A DNA stretch of 64,000 nucleotides from Serratia sp. FDAARGOS_506 (GCF_003812745.1 NZ_CP033831.1:2294001-2358000), one strand, 5' to 3'. Shown: positions 24,517 to 36,420, counted from the first letter of the stretch. The notes: generated by a model not told the origin, from the letters alone. Program-made: numbers and translations.

Positions 24517-25593
24517 ATGCAAAAAGACGCGCTCAATAACGTACACATTAGTGCAGAACAGGTTCTCATCACCCCGGAGGAGCTGAAGAACCAGTTCCCG
24601 CTTAGCGCCGACGACGAAAATGAAATCGCCACCGCGCGTAACACCATCGCCAACATTTTGCAGGGGCGCGATCATCGCCTGTTGGTGGTGTGCGGGCCTT
24701 GTTCGATCCACGATCCGGATGCGGCGCTGGACTACGCCCGTCGTTTAAAAACCCTGGCGGCTGACTTGAGCGATCAGCTGTATATCGTTATGCGCGTCTA
24801 TTTTGAAAAACCCAGAACCACTGTCGGCTGGAAAGGTTTGATCAACGATCCGTACATGGACGGTTCGTTTGACGTTGAAGCAGGCTTGCATATCGCGCGT
24901 CGCCTGTTGCTGGATCTGGTGGGCATGGGCTTGCCGTTGGCTACCGAAGCGTTGGATCCGAACAGTCCGCAGTACCTGGGGGACTTATTCAGCTGGTCGG
25001 CGATCGGCGCACGCACCACCGAATCGCAGACCCACCGCGAAATGGCTTCGGGCCTGTCGATGCCGGTCGGCTTCAAAAATGGCACTGACGGCAGTTTGGG
25101 CACCGCCATCAACGCCATGCGCGCCGCCGCCATGCCGCACCGCTTTGTCGGCATCAACCAGGCGGGTCAGGTTTGCCTGCTGCAGACTCAGGGCAACCCG
25201 GACGGGCATGTGATCCTGCGCGGCGGTAAAACCCCGAACTACAGCGCCGAGCACGTTGCGGCCTGTGAAAAACAGATGCTCGAGGCGGGACTCCATCCAT
25301 CCTTGATGATAGATTGCAGCCATGGCAACTCAAATAAAGACTATCGCCGTCAGCCGGCGGTGGCCGAGTCCGTGGTGGAGCAGATCAAAGCAGGCAACCG
25401 CTCGATTACCGGCATTATGCTGGAGAGCCATCTGCATGAGGGCAATCAGTCTTCCGAACAGCCGCGTGCAGACATGCGTTACGGTGTGTCCGTCACCGAC
25501 GCCTGCATCGACTGGGAGTGCACGGAAACGCTGCTGCGTCATATGCATCAGGAACTCGGCGCTGCGCTGACGGCACGCACGGGAGAAAAGTAA
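24517..25593 (+). CDS. aroF: DAHP synthase, tyrosine-sensitive
   Basis: First step of aromatic amino acid synthesis: phosphoenolpyruvate plus erythrose-4-phosphate to DAHP. It has 358 residues (E. coli AroF 356). Active-site sequences are intact: VVCGPCSIHD near residue 60, EKPRTTVGWKGLINDP near residue 95, and DCSHGNSNKDY near residue 268. It pairs with tyrA three bases downstream and sits behind TyrR boxes, so this is the tyrosine-regulated isozyme rather than AroG or AroH. Confidence 0.95.
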   Translation: MQKDALNNVHISAEQVLITPEELKNQFPLSADDENEIATARNTIANILQGRDHRLLVVCGPCSIHDPDAALDYARRLKTLAADLSDQLYIVMRVYFEKPRTTVGWKGLINDPYMDGSFDVEAGLHIARRLLLDLVGMGLPLATEALDPNSPQYLGDLFSWSAIGARTTESQTHREMASGLSMPVGFKNGTDGSLGTAINAMRAAAMPHRFVGINQAGQVCLLQTQGNPDGHVILRGGKTPNYSAEHVAACEKQMLEAGLHPSLMIDCSHGNSNKDYRRQPAVAESVVEQIKAGNRSITGIMLESHLHEGNQSSEQPRADMRYGVSVTDACIDWECTETLLRHMHQELGAALTARTGEK

Positions 25594-25596
25594 GTT

Positions 25597-26718
25597 ATGG
25601 TGGCAGAACTGACCGCGTTGCGCGATCAAATCGACGAGGTGGATAAAGCGTTACTGGATCTGCTGGCAAAGCGCCTGCATTTGGTAGCGGAAGTGGGGGA
25701 GGTGAAAAGCCGCCACGGTTTGCCGGTTTATGTGCCGGAGCGCGAGGCGGCGATGCTGGCCTCGCGCCGTCAAGAGGCGGAAAACCTCGGCGTGCCGCCG
25801 GATTTGATCGAGGACGTCTTGCGCCGCGTGATGCGTGAATCGTACGTCAGCGAGAACGATAAAGGCTTTAAAACCCTGTGTCCGCAGCTGCGGCCGATCG
25901 TCATTATCGGCGGCAACGGCCAAATGGGCCGGCTGTTCAACCGTCTGCTGACGCTGTCGGGTTATCAGGTCAGGGTATTGGATCAGGAAGATTGGCCGCA
26001 GGCGGAACAGCTGTTGGCAGACGCCGGCATGGTGATCGTCAGCGTGCCGATCCATGTGACAGAGCAGGTGATAAGCCGCCTGCCGCCATTGCCCGACGAC
26101 TGCATTCTGGTGGATCTGGCGTCGGTGAAGAATCGTCCTCTGCATGCGATGTTGGCGGCGCACAGCGGCCCGGTAGTGGGGCTGCACCCGATGTTCGGCC
26201 CGGACGTGGGCAGCGTGGCGAAGCAGGTAGTGGTCTACTGCGACGGCCGTCAGCCGGAGGCTTATCAGTGGTTGCTTGAACAGCTGCAGGTGTGGGGGGC
26301 GCGGCTGCATCGCATCAGTGCGGTCGAACACGATCAGAACATGGCGTTTATTCAGGCTCTGCGGCATTTCGCCACCTTCGCCTACGGGTTACACCTGGCG
26401 GAAGAGAACGTGCAGCTGGAGCAGCTGCTGGCGCTCTCCTCGCCGATTTATCGGCTGGAGTTGGCGATGGTCGGCCGCCTGTTCGCGCAGGATCCGCAGC
26501 TGTATGCCGACATCATTATGTCGTCGGAGGAGAACGTGGCGTTAATCAAACGCTACTACCAGCGCTTTGGCGAGGCGATAAAGCTGTTAGAGCATGGCGA
26601 CAAACAGGCGTTTATCGACAGTTTCCGTAAGGTTGAGCACTGGTTCGGCGATTACGCCCAGCGCTTCCTGGTGGAGAGCCGCACGCTGTTGCGGCAGGCT
26701 AACGACAGCCGGCAGTAA
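25597..26718 (+). CDS. tyrA: Chorismate mutase / prephenate dehydrogenase
   Basis: Bifunctional T-protein of tyrosine synthesis, 373 residues as in E. coli. Residues 1-90 are an AroQ-type chorismate mutase ([20 protein letters not shown]). The rest is an NAD-dependent prephenate dehydrogenase with the Rossmann motif [16 protein letters not shown] near residue 102 and [10 protein letters not shown] near residue 197. Only 3 bases after aroF, so cotranscribed and TyrR-controlled. A shared terminator separates it from the converging pheA. Confidence 0.96.
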   Translation: MVAELTALRDQIDEVDKALLDLLAKRLHLVAEVGEVKSRHGLPVYVPEREAAMLASRRQEAENLGVPPDLIEDVLRRVMRESYVSENDKGFKTLCPQLRPIVIIGGNGQMGRLFNRLLTLSGYQVRVLDQEDWPQAEQLLADAGMVIVSVPIHVTEQVISRLPPLPDDCILVDLASVKNRPLHAMLAAHSGPVVGLHPMFGPDVGSVAKQVVVYCDGRQPEAYQWLLEQLQVWGARLHRISAVEHDQNMAFIQALRHFATFAYGLHLAEENVQLEQLLALSSPIYRLELAMVGRLFAQDPQLYADIIMSSEENVALIKRYYQRFGEAIKLLEHGDKQAFIDSFRKVEHWFGDYAQRFLVESRTLLRQANDSRQ

Positions 26719-26737
26719 AACGCGGACGATAAAACGT

Positions 26738-26767
26738 AAAGGGTTCGGCTTGGCCGAACCCTTTTTT
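26738..26767 (+). terminator. Terminator of aroF-tyrA, shared with pheA
   Basis: Stem AAAGGGTTCGGC / GCCGAACCCTTT with a TTG loop and further Ts. It is A-rich on the 5' side, so it works for the converging pheA too. Confidence 0.95.
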
Positions 26768-26773
26768 ATGGTT

Positions 26774-27931
26774 TCAGGATGGGTTGACCGGCACTACGGT
26801 GTCGCTGGGGTAACAGCCCAGTACCTTCAGCGAGCGGGTGATTGGTGTCAAATCGCGCAGCGCTTTTTGCATCGCGTCGGCACGCAGATTGGCCTGCACA
26901 TCGATATAAAACATCTCTTCCCACGGATTGCCGTTGATCGGGCGTGACTCCAGTTTGGTCATGATGATGCCGTTGTCGCGCAGTACCAGCAGCGCTTCGA
27001 CCAGCGCGCCGGATTGCTGGCCAGTCGCCATGATCAGCGTGGTTTTGGCCGGCACCTGTTCGGAGACGTCGATCGCTTTACGCGCCAGGACGATAAAGCG
27101 GGTGATGTTCTGCTGTTGATTGGCGAGGTTGTGTTCAAGCACCTGAAGCCCGTACAGCGCGCCGCCGGCTTCGCTGCCCAGCGCCGCCACCTTCGGTGAA
27201 TTCAGCTTGGCGACTTTCTCCATCGCGGCGGCGGTGCTTTCGGTGTATTCGATTTTCCAGTGCGGGAAGCGGTTCAGGAACTGGCTGCACTGTTGGAACG
27301 GCTGCGGGTGGCTGTAGACGGTTTCAATTTGGCTCAAATCACTGTCGCTGGCCACCAGAACGCAATGGTTGATCGGGTTGGTCAGTTCGCCAACGATCGA
27401 CAGGCTGGTGTGTTGCAGCAGGTCGTACACCTCATTAATCGAGCCGGAACTGGTGTTTTCGATCGGCAGAATCGCGTAGTCCGCCTGGCCGGTTTCCACC
27501 TGGGCGAAGATATCCTGAAACTTCTGGCAGCCACATTCGATCAACTGATCGAAATGGCGTGCGGCGTATTGTCGCGCCGCCAGATGTGAATAAGAGCCCT
27601 TCGGGCCGAGGAAGGCGATGCGGGCGGAGTGTTGGCTGACGGGGTTGAGCTGGTGCTGCAGCAGCGCCTGCTGGGTCAGGACGGAGTCTTCGATGATCAG
27701 TTGGAACAGGCGGGTGACGTAAAAACCGTCCAGGTCGTAAGGCTTGGCGGCTGCGATCAGCGCATCCAGCAGATCGCGTTCGCGCTCTTTGTCGCGGATC
27801 GGGCGGTGAGAGTGCAGTTTGGTCTTGCCGACTTCGATCGCCAGCTCACGGCGTTCCGCCAGCAGGGCCAACAGTTTCAAGTCCAGTGCGCTGATGCGCT
27901 CGCGCAGCACCAATAACGGGTTGTCAGTCAT
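26774..27931 (-). CDS. pheA: Chorismate mutase / prephenate dehydratase
   Basis: Bifunctional P-protein making phenylpyruvate for phenylalanine. It has 385 residues (E. coli 386). The chorismate mutase (residues 1-90, [20 protein letters not shown]) is fused to prephenate dehydratase (about 105-285, with [10 protein letters not shown] and the catalytic [15 protein letters not shown]), then an ACT regulatory domain (about 300-380, with the Phe-binding [17 protein letters not shown] segment). Preceded by the pheL leader and attenuator, so it is regulated by the supply of charged tRNA-Phe. Confidence 0.97.
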   Translation of the reverse strand: MTDNPLLVLRERISALDLKLLALLAERRELAIEVGKTKLHSHRPIRDKERERDLLDALIAAAKPYDLDGFYVTRLFQLIIEDSVLTQQALLQHQLNPVSQHSARIAFLGPKGSYSHLAARQYAARHFDQLIECGCQKFQDIFAQVETGQADYAILPIENTSSGSINEVYDLLQHTSLSIVGELTNPINHCVLVASDSDLSQIETVYSHPQPFQQCSQFLNRFPHWKIEYTESTAAAMEKVAKLNSPKVAALGSEAGGALYGLQVLEHNLANQQQNITRFIVLARKAIDVSEQVPAKTTLIMATGQQSGALVEALLVLRDNGIIMTKLESRPINGNPWEEMFYIDVQANLRADAMQKALRDLTPITRSLKVLGCYPSDTVVPVNPS

Positions 27932-27975
27932 AATCAGCTTCCGCCTTCAGTTCTTATTCGTTGTATAACAGCCAT

Positions 27976-28003
27976 AAAAAAAGCCCCCTGTTTCCAGGAG
28001 GCC
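27976..28003 (-). terminator. pheA attenuator terminator
   Basis: On the minus strand a GCCTCCTG / CAGGGGGC stem (one mismatch, TTT-side loop) is followed by seven Ts. It lies between pheL and pheA, where E. coli has its transcription attenuator. Confidence 0.9.
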
Positions 28004-28051
28004 TTGTTGTTCGTCTTCGCATTCTTTCTCACACGACGAAACGCCTCCCAG

Positions 28052-28099
28052 TCAGGGGAAGGTAAAAAAGAATGCGAAGAAAAACGGTGTACGTGGCAT
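28052..28099 (-). CDS. pheL: pheA leader peptide PheL
   Basis: A 15-codon frame reading [15 protein letters not shown] with seven Phe codons. E. coli PheL reads [15 protein letters not shown]. When phenylalanyl-tRNA is scarce, ribosomes stall on the Phe codons and the terminator at 27976-28003 does not form, so pheA is transcribed. Residues 2-4 differ from E. coli but the control region is unchanged. Confidence 0.96.
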   Translation of the reverse strand: [15 protein letters not shown]

Positions 28100-28130
28100 G
28101 GTCTACCTAAGGTTGATGTAAACAGGTTTT

Positions 28131-28159
28131 AAAGTAACCGTTGGCTTTTAACCCGTCAA
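28131..28159 (-). promoter_or_regulatory. pheL-pheA promoter
   Basis: On the minus strand TTGACG (28154-28159) and TACTTT (28131-28136) with a 17-base spacer, about 32 bases before the pheL start. Fits a sigma70 promoter. Confidence 0.75.
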
Positions 28160-28173
28160 CAAAAATACCCGAC

Positions 28174-28198
28174 AAAAAACGCGCCCTCGGGCGCGTTT
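28174..28198 (-). terminator. Terminator of raiA
   Basis: Stem AAACGCGCCC / GGGCGCGTTT with a 2-base centre. The minus strand ends in a T-run (plus-strand As 28174-28179). It lies 25 bases beyond the raiA stop. Confidence 0.92.
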
Positions 28199-28222
28199 GA
28201 TGCGGCAATCGCAGTCGGACGG

Positions 28223-28564
28223 TTATTCTTGCTCTTGCGTGACTTCCGGCACGATGTCTTTCATGCTGGCATTGCAGCGGCGCGCTTCGCCTTTGTGCTG
28301 CACCTTGTTCAGCTGCCGCTCCAGCTTGGCGATCAGCTCGTTAACGGCGGTATACATGTCTTCATGTTTGGCGCTGGCGACCAGCGGGCCGTTAGGCGTG
28401 GTAATGGTAGCGTCGGCGACAAACCCCTGCGGTTCTTTGGATAAGACGATATGCGGGTTTATCAGCTGGGTCTGCCATTTTTCCAGTTTGGTGAGACGGT
28501 CTTCGACGTGATTGCGGATTGCGGGAGTGATATCCATTTGTTTGCTGGTAATGTTCAATGTCAT
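28223..28564 (-). CDS. raiA: Ribosome-associated inhibitor RaiA (YfiA)
   Basis: Stationary-phase factor that binds the 30S decoding region, blocks translation and prevents 100S dimer formation. It has 113 residues as in E. coli. The start is taken at ATG 28564 ([20 protein letters not shown]), which matches E. coli. A longer in-frame reading to 28642 would run through the CRP site. Other conserved parts are [19 protein letters not shown] and [17 protein letters not shown] good CRP site lies upstream, in line with the CRP control known in E. coli. Confidence 0.95.
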   Translation of the reverse strand: MTLNITSKQMDITPAIRNHVEDRLTKLEKWQTQLINPHIVLSKEPQGFVADATITTPNGPLVASAKHEDMYTAVNELIAKLERQLNKVQHKGEARRCNASMKDIVPEVTQEQE

Positions 28565-28624
28565 ATAACTTACCTCTCTGTCTTTCCGTCTTGGTGAATC
28601 CAGCATACCCCGCTTTTTGTTTAA

Positions 28625-28646
28625 ATGCGTGATGTAAATCACGATT
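28625..28646 (-). promoter_or_regulatory. CRP-cAMP binding site upstream of raiA
   Basis: CGTGATGTAAATCACG (28628-28643) is a perfect palindrome in its arms and fits TGTGA-N6-TCACA with one change per arm. AT-rich on both sides. Centred 71 bases before the raiA start codon. Confidence 0.75.
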
Positions 28647-28824
28647 TTTTGTCACTTTTTGCAAAGTTAGTTCAATCTGTGATTCAGCATTTGAATTTGT
28701 TATCTAATGCTTGAGAGTTGCCGCCGGATGGCGCATTATCGATGAGTTGACCGGTGAGGAGCACTAGCTAACACCGTGTTTTTACTTGTGTATTTTTCCA
28801 GTAAAAAACCGGTCCACGCCAATG

Positions 28825-28850
28825 AAAACGGCAGCCGAGGCTGCCGTTTT
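28825..28850 (-). terminator. Terminator of bamD
   Basis: Stem AAAACGGCAGCC / GGCTGCCGTTTT around GA. T-runs exist on both strands. It lies 26 bases beyond the bamD stop. Confidence 0.88.
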
Positions 28851-28876
28851 GTTTTTCTGTCGTTGCCGACGCGCGG

Positions 28877-29608
28877 TTATTGCGGGTTGGCAGCGATCAC
28901 TTTGGCCACTTTGTCAGCCTGGCCGTTCAGCTGCAGCTGCTTGTAGGCATTTTCCATCAGCGGCAACACGTCGTGCGTCGCTTTGGTATCCGGGAATTCA
29001 CGCAACATCTGCTCGGCGCGATTAACGACCGCGACGTAAGCACCGCGTTTAGTGTAGTATTCCGCCACCGAAAGCTCATACTTGGCCAAGCGGTCTTTCA
29101 GATACACCAAACGCTTGTTGGCGTCGGTCGCGTATTGGCTGTTCGGGTATTGTTGAATCAACTGGCTGAAGTCGCGGAACGCAGCGCGAGCGTGCTGAGG
29201 ATCGCGATCCGAACGGTCAACCCCGAAGAAGCCCTGCAGTGCGCTGTCATCGAGCGCCATGTCGGTCAGACCGCGCATGTACATCACGTAATCGATGTTC
29301 GGATGCGTCGGGTTCAGGCGCATGAAGCGATCGATGGATGCCTGAGCCATCGGCAAGTCGGCAGCCTTATAGTAGGCGTAAATCAAATCCAGCTGGACCT
29401 GCTGGGAATACGGCCCGAAAGGATAGCGGTTATCTAACGCTTCGAGTTGCGTAATCGCGCCCTTGAAGTTACCGTCCTGCAGTTTTTGCTGCGCGGTAGC
29501 ATAGATTTCCGAAGGTGGGTTGTCGGGAACCGCATCCTTGGATGTGGAGCAACCTGCCAGCGCCAGGCTCAACGTGGCTGCCGCCACCAGATATTTCATA
29601 CGCGTCAT
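28877..29608 (-). CDS. bamD: Outer membrane protein assembly lipoprotein BamD
   Basis: Essential lipoprotein of the BAM complex that inserts beta-barrel proteins in the outer membrane. It has 243 residues (E. coli 245). The signal peptide ends in the lipobox LALAGC (lipidated Cys at residue 20). The residue after the Cys is Ser, so it is sorted to the outer membrane. The remainder is TPR helical repeats ([21 protein letters not shown] and further). Divergent from rluD with a 131-base gap, as in E. coli. Confidence 0.97.
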   Translation of the reverse strand: MTRMKYLVAAATLSLALAGCSTSKDAVPDNPPSEIYATAQQKLQDGNFKGAITQLEALDNRYPFGPYSQQVQLDLIYAYYKAADLPMAQASIDRFMRLNPTHPNIDYVMYMRGLTDMALDDSALQGFFGVDRSDRDPQHARAAFRDFSQLIQQYPNSQYATDANKRLVYLKDRLAKYELSVAEYYTKRGAYVAVVNRAEQMLREFPDTKATHDVLPLMENAYKQLQLNGQADKVAKVIAANPQ

Positions 29609-29739
29609 GACGTTTTGATTATCCTCAGGGTGTTATTCCGGGAGACTGTCCGTTAAGCTCCCGACAAAGACCAGGTACAATAGCACATTATATTAAACGG
29701 CATCGCCGTGAAAACCCAACGTTAACGAAGAAGCTGCAT

Positions 29740-30717
29740 ATGGCACAACAAGTACAACTCACCGCAACGGTGGCCGAATCTCAACTCGGACAACGTTTAG
29801 ATCAGGCTTTGGCCGAATTGTTCCCTGATTATTCACGATCTCGCATAAAAGAGTGGATCCTGGGCGATCGGGTGAAGGTCGATGGCAAAACGTCAAACAA
29901 ACCGAAAGAGAAGGTGCTGGGCGGAGAGACAGTCGCCATCGATGCACAGATTGAAGAAGAGGCGCGTTGGGAGCCGCAGGATATCGCGCTGGATATCGTT
30001 TATGAAGACAGCGACATCCTGGTGATCAACAAGCCGCGCGATCTGGTGGTGCACCCTGGCGCCGGTAACCCGGATGGCACGGTGCTCAATGCGCTGCTGC
30101 ATCATTACCCGGAAATCGCCGACGTGCCGCGCGCCGGCATCGTGCACCGTTTGGATAAAGACACCACCGGCCTGATGGTGGTGGCGAAAACCGTGCCGGC
30201 GCAAACCCGGCTGGTGGAAGCGCTGCAGGCGCGTGAAATCACCCGTGAATACGAAGCAGTGGCGATCGGCACCATGACCGCCGGCGGCACGGTAGAAGAG
30301 CCTATCGCGCGCCATTCCACCAAGCGCACCCACATGGCGGTGCACCCGATGGGTAAACCGGCGGTGACGCATTACCGCATTATGGAACACTTCCGTGCGC
30401 ACACCCGCCTGCGTCTGCGCCTGGAAACCGGCCGTACTCACCAGATCCGCGTACACATGGCTTACATCAGCCATCCGCTGGTGGGCGATCCGCTGTACGG
30501 CGGCCGTCCACGTCCGCCGAAAGGCGCTTCGGAAGCCTTCATCAACACGCTGCGCGGCTTTGACCGCCAGGCGCTGCACGCCACCATGCTGCGTTTGTAT
30601 CATCCGATCAGCGGTATCCAGATGGAGTGGCATGCGCCGCTGCCGCAGGACATGGTCGATTTGATCAACGCGCTGAAGGCGGATACCGAAGAATTCAAAG
30701 ATCAGATGGACTGGTAA
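29740..30717 (+). CDS. rluD: 23S rRNA pseudouridine synthase RluD
   Basis: Makes pseudouridines 1911, 1915 and 1917 in helix 69 of 23S rRNA. It has 325 residues (E. coli 326). An N-terminal S4-like RNA-binding domain (residues 18-65, LGQRLDQALAELFPDYSRSRIKEWI) is followed by the RluA-type catalytic domain with the nucleophilic Asp in HRLDKDTTGLMVVAKT. Start ATG 29740. The stop codon shares one base with the start of pgeF, so the two are translationally coupled. Confidence 0.96.
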   Translation: MAQQVQLTATVAESQLGQRLDQALAELFPDYSRSRIKEWILGDRVKVDGKTSNKPKEKVLGGETVAIDAQIEEEARWEPQDIALDIVYEDSDILVINKPRDLVVHPGAGNPDGTVLNALLHHYPEIADVPRAGIVHRLDKDTTGLMVVAKTVPAQTRLVEALQAREITREYEAVAIGTMTAGGTVEEPIARHSTKRTHMAVHPMGKPAVTHYRIMEHFRAHTRLRLRLETGRTHQIRVHMAYISHPLVGDPLYGGRPRPPKGASEAFINTLRGFDRQALHATMLRLYHPISGIQMEWHAPLPQDMVDLINALKADTEEFKDQMDW

Positions 30718-31448
30718 TGAATTCGCTCATTCTGCCCGACTGGCCGTTGCCTCCCGGCGTTAAGGCCTGCAGCACCACGCGCGGCGGCGGCATCAGCCTG
30801 CCGCCTTATGATTCGCTGAATCTCGGCGCCCACGTCGGTGACGAGGAGCAAGCGGTGAAGCGCAATCGGGAACGGTTGGTTACCGTCGCCGGTTTGCCGC
30901 AGATGCCGGTGTGGCTCGAGCAGGTGCACGGCACCCGCGTGGTGACGTTGACGGGGCAAGCGCCCGCCGATCTGCGGGCGGATGCGGTGTACAGCAACGT
31001 GCCAGGGCAGGTGTGTGCCGTGATGACGGCGGATTGCCTGCCGGTGTTGTTCTGCTCGCAGAACGGCGACGAAGTGGCGGCCGCCCACGCCGGCTGGCGC
31101 GGGTTGTGCCACGGCGTGCTGGAGCAAACCGTGGCGGCGTTCAGCGCCACACCGGGCCAGATCCGTGCCTGGCTGGGGCCGGCGATCGGCCCGCAGCAGT
31201 TTGAAGTCGGGCCGGAGGTGCGTGCCGCCTTTATCGCGGAAGACGCCGAAGCCGCGGCGGCGTTTATGCCGCACGGCGATAAGTTTTTGGCTAATATTTA
31301 CTTACTGGCGCGCCAACGTTTGTTGCGGGCAGGCGTGCAGGCCATCTATGGCGGCGACCACTGCACGGTTAACGAAAAGAGTCATTTTTTCTCCTATCGA
31401 CGCGATGGAATAACCGGACGTCTGGCAAGTTTAATCTGGCTGATATAA
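30717..31448 (+). CDS. pgeF: Peptidoglycan editing factor PgeF (YfiH, laccase-domain protein)
   Basis: Cytosolic metal-binding enzyme of the multicopper-oxidase-like YfiH family. The E. coli protein has been linked to removing L-Ser misincorporated in peptidoglycan precursors. Relatives are purine nucleoside phosphorylases. It has 243 residues as in E. coli. Key segments are ACSTTRGGGIS near residue 20, VHGTR near residue 70, TADCLPVLF and AAHAGWRGL near residue 120. Start ATG 30717 overlaps the rluD stop (TAATG). Confidence 0.93.
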   Translation: MNSLILPDWPLPPGVKACSTTRGGGISLPPYDSLNLGAHVGDEEQAVKRNRERLVTVAGLPQMPVWLEQVHGTRVVTLTGQAPADLRADAVYSNVPGQVCAVMTADCLPVLFCSQNGDEVAAAHAGWRGLCHGVLEQTVAAFSATPGQIRAWLGPAIGPQQFEVGPEVRAAFIAEDAEAAAAFMPHGDKFLANIYLLARQRLLRAGVQAIYGGDHCTVNEKSHFFSYRRDGITGRLASLIWLI

Positions 31449-31512
31449 CCTATTGAATTAGGACGATCCAACGACGCATGGCGTTGTACCGAAAATTTAG
31501 CGTCGAGATAAC

Positions 31513-31540
31513 CTTGAAAATTTGAGGGATGACCTCATTT
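31513..31540 (+). promoter_or_regulatory. Sigma32 heat-shock promoter of clpB
   Basis: CTTGAAA (31513-31519) and CCTCATTT (31533-31540) with a 13-base spacer fit the sigma32 consensus (CTTGAAA, CCCATNT). It lies 39 bases before the clpB start codon. E. coli clpB is sigma32-dependent. Confidence 0.85.
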
Positions 31541-31578
31541 AATCTCCAGTAGCAATTTCGACCCATCTTGGAGGTGTT

Positions 31579-34152
31579 ATGCGTCTGGATCGTCTTACCA
31601 ACAAATTCCAGCTTGCCCTCGCCGATGCCCAGTCACTAGCCCTTGGGCACGACAACCAGTTTATTGAACCGCTACATCTGATGAGCGCCCTGCTCAATCA
31701 GGAAGGGGGCACGGTTCGTCCACTATTAACTTCCGCAGGTATCGATGCCGGGCGCGTGCGCACCGAAATCGAACAGGCGCTGTCTCGTTTACCGCAGGTA
31801 GAAGGCACCGGTGGCGACGTTCAACCGTCCCACGAGCTGGTGCGCGTTTTGAACCTGTGCGACAAGCTGGCGCAGAAGCGCGCGGACAAATTCATTTCTT
31901 CCGAGCTGTTTGTGCTTGCGGTGCTGGAAGACCGCGGCTCGTTGACCGACTTGTTGAAAGCGGCCGGCGCAACGGCCGACAAAATCAGCAAAGCCATTGA
32001 ACAAATGAGAGGCGGTGACAGCGTGGAAGACCAAGGCGCCGAAGACCAACGGCAAGCATTGAAGAAATATACGATCGATCTGACCGAGCGCGCCGAACAG
32101 GGCAAACTGGACCCGGTGATCGGCCGTGACGAAGAGATCCGTCGCACCATTCAGGTGCTGCAGCGCCGCACCAAAAACAACCCGGTGCTGATCGGTGAAC
32201 CTGGTGTGGGTAAAACCGCCATCGTCGAAGGTCTGGCGCAGCGCATCATCAACGGCGAAGTGCCGGAGGGGCTGAAGCACAAGCGCGTATTGTCCCTCGA
32301 TATGGGCGCTTTAATCGCCGGCGCCAAGTACCGCGGCGAGTTTGAAGAGCGCCTGAAAGGCGTGCTCAATGATCTGGCCAAGCAGGAAGGCAGCGTTATC
32401 CTGTTTATCGACGAACTGCATACCATGGTCGGCGCCGGTAAGGCGGATGGCGCGATGGATGCGGGCAACATGCTCAAACCGGCGTTGGCGCGCGGCGAGC
32501 TGCACTGCGTCGGCGCGACTACGCTCGATGAATATCGTCAGTATATAGAGAAGGATGCGGCGCTCGAACGTCGTTTCCAGAAAGTGTATGTGGCGGAGCC
32601 GAGCGTGGAAGACACCATCGCTATCTTGCGCGGCTTGAAAGAACGTTACGAGCTGCACCATCACGTGCAGATTACTGACCCGGCCATCGTGGCGGCGGCA
32701 ACGCTTTCGCACCGTTATATCGCCGATCGTCAATTGCCGGACAAGGCTATCGATCTGATCGACGAAGCGGCGTCCAGCATCCGTATGCAGATGGATTCCA
32801 AGCCGGAATCGCTCGACAGGCTTGAACGTCGCATCATTCAGTTGAAGCTGGAACAACAGGCGTTGAATAAAGAGTCTGACGACGCCAGCAAGAAACGCCT
32901 GGAAATGCTCAGCGATGAGCTGGGACAGAAAGAGCGTGAATATTCGGAGCTGGAAGAAGAGTGGAAAGCGGAAAAAGCCTCGCTCTCCGGCACCCAAAAC
33001 ATCAAGGCCGAACTCGAGCAGGCCAAAATCACCCTGGAGCAGGCGCGCCGCGTCGGCGATCTGGGGCGGATGTCGGAATTGCAGTACGGCAAAATCCCTG
33101 AGTTGGAGAAACAGCTCGCCGCCGCCACGCAGGCCGAAGGCAAGAGCATGAAGCTGCTGCGCAACCGGGTGACCGATGCGGAGATTGCTGAAGTGCTGGC
33201 GCGTGCGACTGGGATCCCGGTTGCCAGAATGCTGGAAGGAGAGCGTGACAAACTGCTGCGTCTGGAGCAAGAGCTGCATTCGCGGGTTATCGGCCAGGAC
33301 GAAGCGGTCAGCGCGGTTTCTAATGCTATCCGCCGTAGCCGCGCCGGGTTGTCCGATCCTAACCGGCCGATCGGCTCGTTCCTGTTCCTCGGCCCTACCG
33401 GGGTGGGGAAAACCGAGCTCTGCAAGGCGTTGGCTTCGTTCCTGTTCGACAGCGACGACGCCATGGTGCGTATCGATATGTCCGAGTTTATGGAGAAACA
33501 CTCCGTTTCTCGTCTGGTCGGCGCGCCTCCGGGTTATGTCGGCTATGAAGAGGGCGGTTACCTCACGGAGGCCGTGCGCCGCCGGCCTTACTCGGTGATC
33601 CTGCTGGATGAAGTCGAGAAAGCGCACCCGGACGTCTTCAATATTCTGTTGCAGGTGCTGGATGACGGCCGACTGACCGACGGTCAAGGCCGTACCGTTG
33701 ATTTCCGCAATACCGTGGTGATCATGACGTCCAACCTGGGCTCCGATCTGATCCAGGAGCATTTCGGTCAGATGAACTATGCACAGATGAAAGAGTCGGT
33801 GATGGAGATGGTGAGTCACCACTTCCGTCCGGAGTTCATCAACCGTATCGACGAAGTGGTGGTGTTCCATCCGCTGGGCGAGAAACACATTGCTGCAATC
33901 GCCAAGATTCAGCTGTCGCGTCTGTACAAGCGTTTGGAAGAGCGCGGTTACGAAGTGACCATGACCGAACCGGCCCTGGCGCTGTTGAGCAAAACCGGTT
34001 ACGACCCTGTGTATGGTGCGCGTCCGTTGAAACGCGCTATTCAGCAGGAGATCGAGAACCCGCTGGCGCAGCAAATCCTGTCCGGCAAGCTGATCCCCGG
34101 CAAGCTGGTGACGCTGGATGTGGAAAACGACCATATCGTTGCACGCCAATAA
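31579..34152 (+). CDS. clpB: Disaggregase chaperone ClpB
   Basis: Hsp100 AAA+ hexamer that, with DnaK, pulls proteins out of aggregates. It has 857 residues, equal to E. coli. N-domain (1-145), AAA-1 with Walker [10 protein letters not shown] near residue 207 and Walker [10 protein letters not shown], a coiled-coil middle domain (about 410-520, Glu/Lys/Gln-rich), and AAA-2 with GPTGVGKTE near residue 606 and [11 protein letters not shown]. An internal start giving ClpB-beta could be the GTG at 32023 after GAGAGGCGG, as known in E. coli at about residue 149. Start ATG 31579 follows GGAGG. Confidence 0.97.
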   Translation: MRLDRLTNKFQLALADAQSLALGHDNQFIEPLHLMSALLNQEGGTVRPLLTSAGIDAGRVRTEIEQALSRLPQVEGTGGDVQPSHELVRVLNLCDKLAQKRADKFISSELFVLAVLEDRGSLTDLLKAAGATADKISKAIEQMRGGDSVEDQGAEDQRQALKKYTIDLTERAEQGKLDPVIGRDEEIRRTIQVLQRRTKNNPVLIGEPGVGKTAIVEGLAQRIINGEVPEGLKHKRVLSLDMGALIAGAKYRGEFEERLKGVLNDLAKQEGSVILFIDELHTMVGAGKADGAMDAGNMLKPALARGELHCVGATTLDEYRQYIEKDAALERRFQKVYVAEPSVEDTIAILRGLKERYELHHHVQITDPAIVAAATLSHRYIADRQLPDKAIDLIDEAASSIRMQMDSKPESLDRLERRIIQLKLEQQALNKESDDASKKRLEMLSDELGQKEREYSELEEEWKAEKASLSGTQNIKAELEQAKITLEQARRVGDLGRMSELQYGKIPELEKQLAAATQAEGKSMKLLRNRVTDAEIAEVLARATGIPVARMLEGERDKLLRLEQELHSRVIGQDEAVSAVSNAIRRSRAGLSDPNRPIGSFLFLGPTGVGKTELCKALASFLFDSDDAMVRIDMSEFMEKHSVSRLVGAPPGYVGYEEGGYLTEAVRRRPYSVILLDEVEKAHPDVFNILLQVLDDGRLTDGQGRTVDFRNTVVIMTSNLGSDLIQEHFGQMNYAQMKESVMEMVSHHFRPEFINRIDEVVVFHPLGEKHIAAIAKIQLSRLYKRLEERGYEVTMTEPALALLSKTGYDPVYGARPLKRAIQQEIENPLAQQILSGKLIPGKLVTLDVENDHIVARQ

Positions 34153-34176
34153 CGCCAATCAAGCGTAATGAAGATG

Positions 34177-34206
34177 AAAGGGAGCGGGCAACCGCTCCCT
34201 TTTCTT
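34177..34206 (+). terminator. Terminator of clpB
   Basis: Stem AAAGGGAGCGG / CCGCTCCCTTT with a GCAA tetraloop, followed by TCTTT. It lies 25 bases after the clpB stop. Confidence 0.92.
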
Positions 34207-34342
34207 TATCTTTGATTGTTCATATTTACGGTGTTTGTCGCTATAGCTGCGCTAAAACCGGTATTTTTTGACTAATAAATATCCTAAAAAGGCGTTTTTG
34301 GTGGTTATTTGAGCGCTTGAAAAGTTTTTTGCATTTAGGGGT

Positions 34343-34466
34343 TGCGGCCCGCCGAGAACTCCCTATAATGCGCCTCCACTGACCGGGAACAACGACTGAC
34401 AAGCCGCCGGGTCAGCGAGAGGAAAGCGAAATAAACGCTTGACTCTCAGGGCGAAAAGCGTAATAT
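34343..34466 (+). promoter_or_regulatory. rRNA operon promoters P1 and P2
   Basis: P1: TTGCGG (34343-34348), 16-base spacer, TATAAT (34365-34370), then a GCGC discriminator. AT-rich sequence with A/T tracts before it (34210-34340) can act as UP element and Fis sites. P2: TTGACT (34439-34444), 16-base spacer, TAATAT (34461-34466). The 513-base gap between clpB and the 16S gene is thus filled by the clpB terminator, both promoters and the leader. Confidence 0.9.
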
Positions 34467-34497
34467 ACGCAGCCCGCGCCGATGAGTTTCTCGGCAC

Positions 34498-34509
34498 TGC
34501 TCTTTAACA
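34498..34509 (+). promoter_or_regulatory. rRNA leader boxA antitermination site
   Basis: TGCTCTTTAACA is the boxA sequence bound by NusB-S10. It lies in the 16S leader, 31 bases after P2. The same element recurs in the 16S-23S spacer. Confidence 0.9.
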
Positions 34510-34665
34510 ATTTATCAGACAATCTGTGTGGGCACTCCACAAGACGATATCCAGCATCTTTGGATGCAAAAAAAATATTAAGTCTTGAAGAGTGACTAAC
34601 TGAAGTAAAATTCATGCAGTAAATCTTTGAGCATCGCTTCTCGAGTGGAAGCAAATCAAGCTTTA

Positions 34666-36204
<1,539 letters not shown>

Positions 36205-36291
36205 CCTAAAGATATTAGTTCGAGTGGCGTGCTCACACAGATTGTCTGATGAAAAGTAACGAGCAAAAGCGTCATAAAAGTACGGTGTCGT

Positions 36292-36367
36292 GTCCCCTTC
36301 GTCTAGAGGCCTAGGACACCGCCCTTTCACGGCGGTAACAGGGGTTCGAATCCCCTAGGGGACGCCA
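36292..36367 (+). tRNA. gltW: tRNA-Glu (anticodon TTC) in the 16S-23S spacer
   Basis: 76 bases with encoded CCA, anticodon loop CTTTCAC (TTC) and acceptor GTCCCCT. E. coli rrnB, C, E and G carry tRNA-Glu in the spacer. rrnH carries tRNA-Ile and tRNA-Ala. Confidence 0.97.
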
Positions 36368-36420
36368 AGCTTCCGACCCACCCGGTGAAAGCGGCGGTCC
36401 TCAGTATCTGACGATACACC

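Larger units (their letters stand above)
28565..28876. other. Intergenic region raiA / bamD
   Basis: 312 bases. It holds the raiA promoter region with a CRP site (28625-28646) and the bamD terminator (28825-28850). The middle part is AT-rich with no gene that I can support. Confidence 0.6.

Noticed and set aside
32311-34158. 615-codon minus-strand open frame opposite clpB
   Set aside because: Shadow of clpB, rich in His, Arg and Gln.
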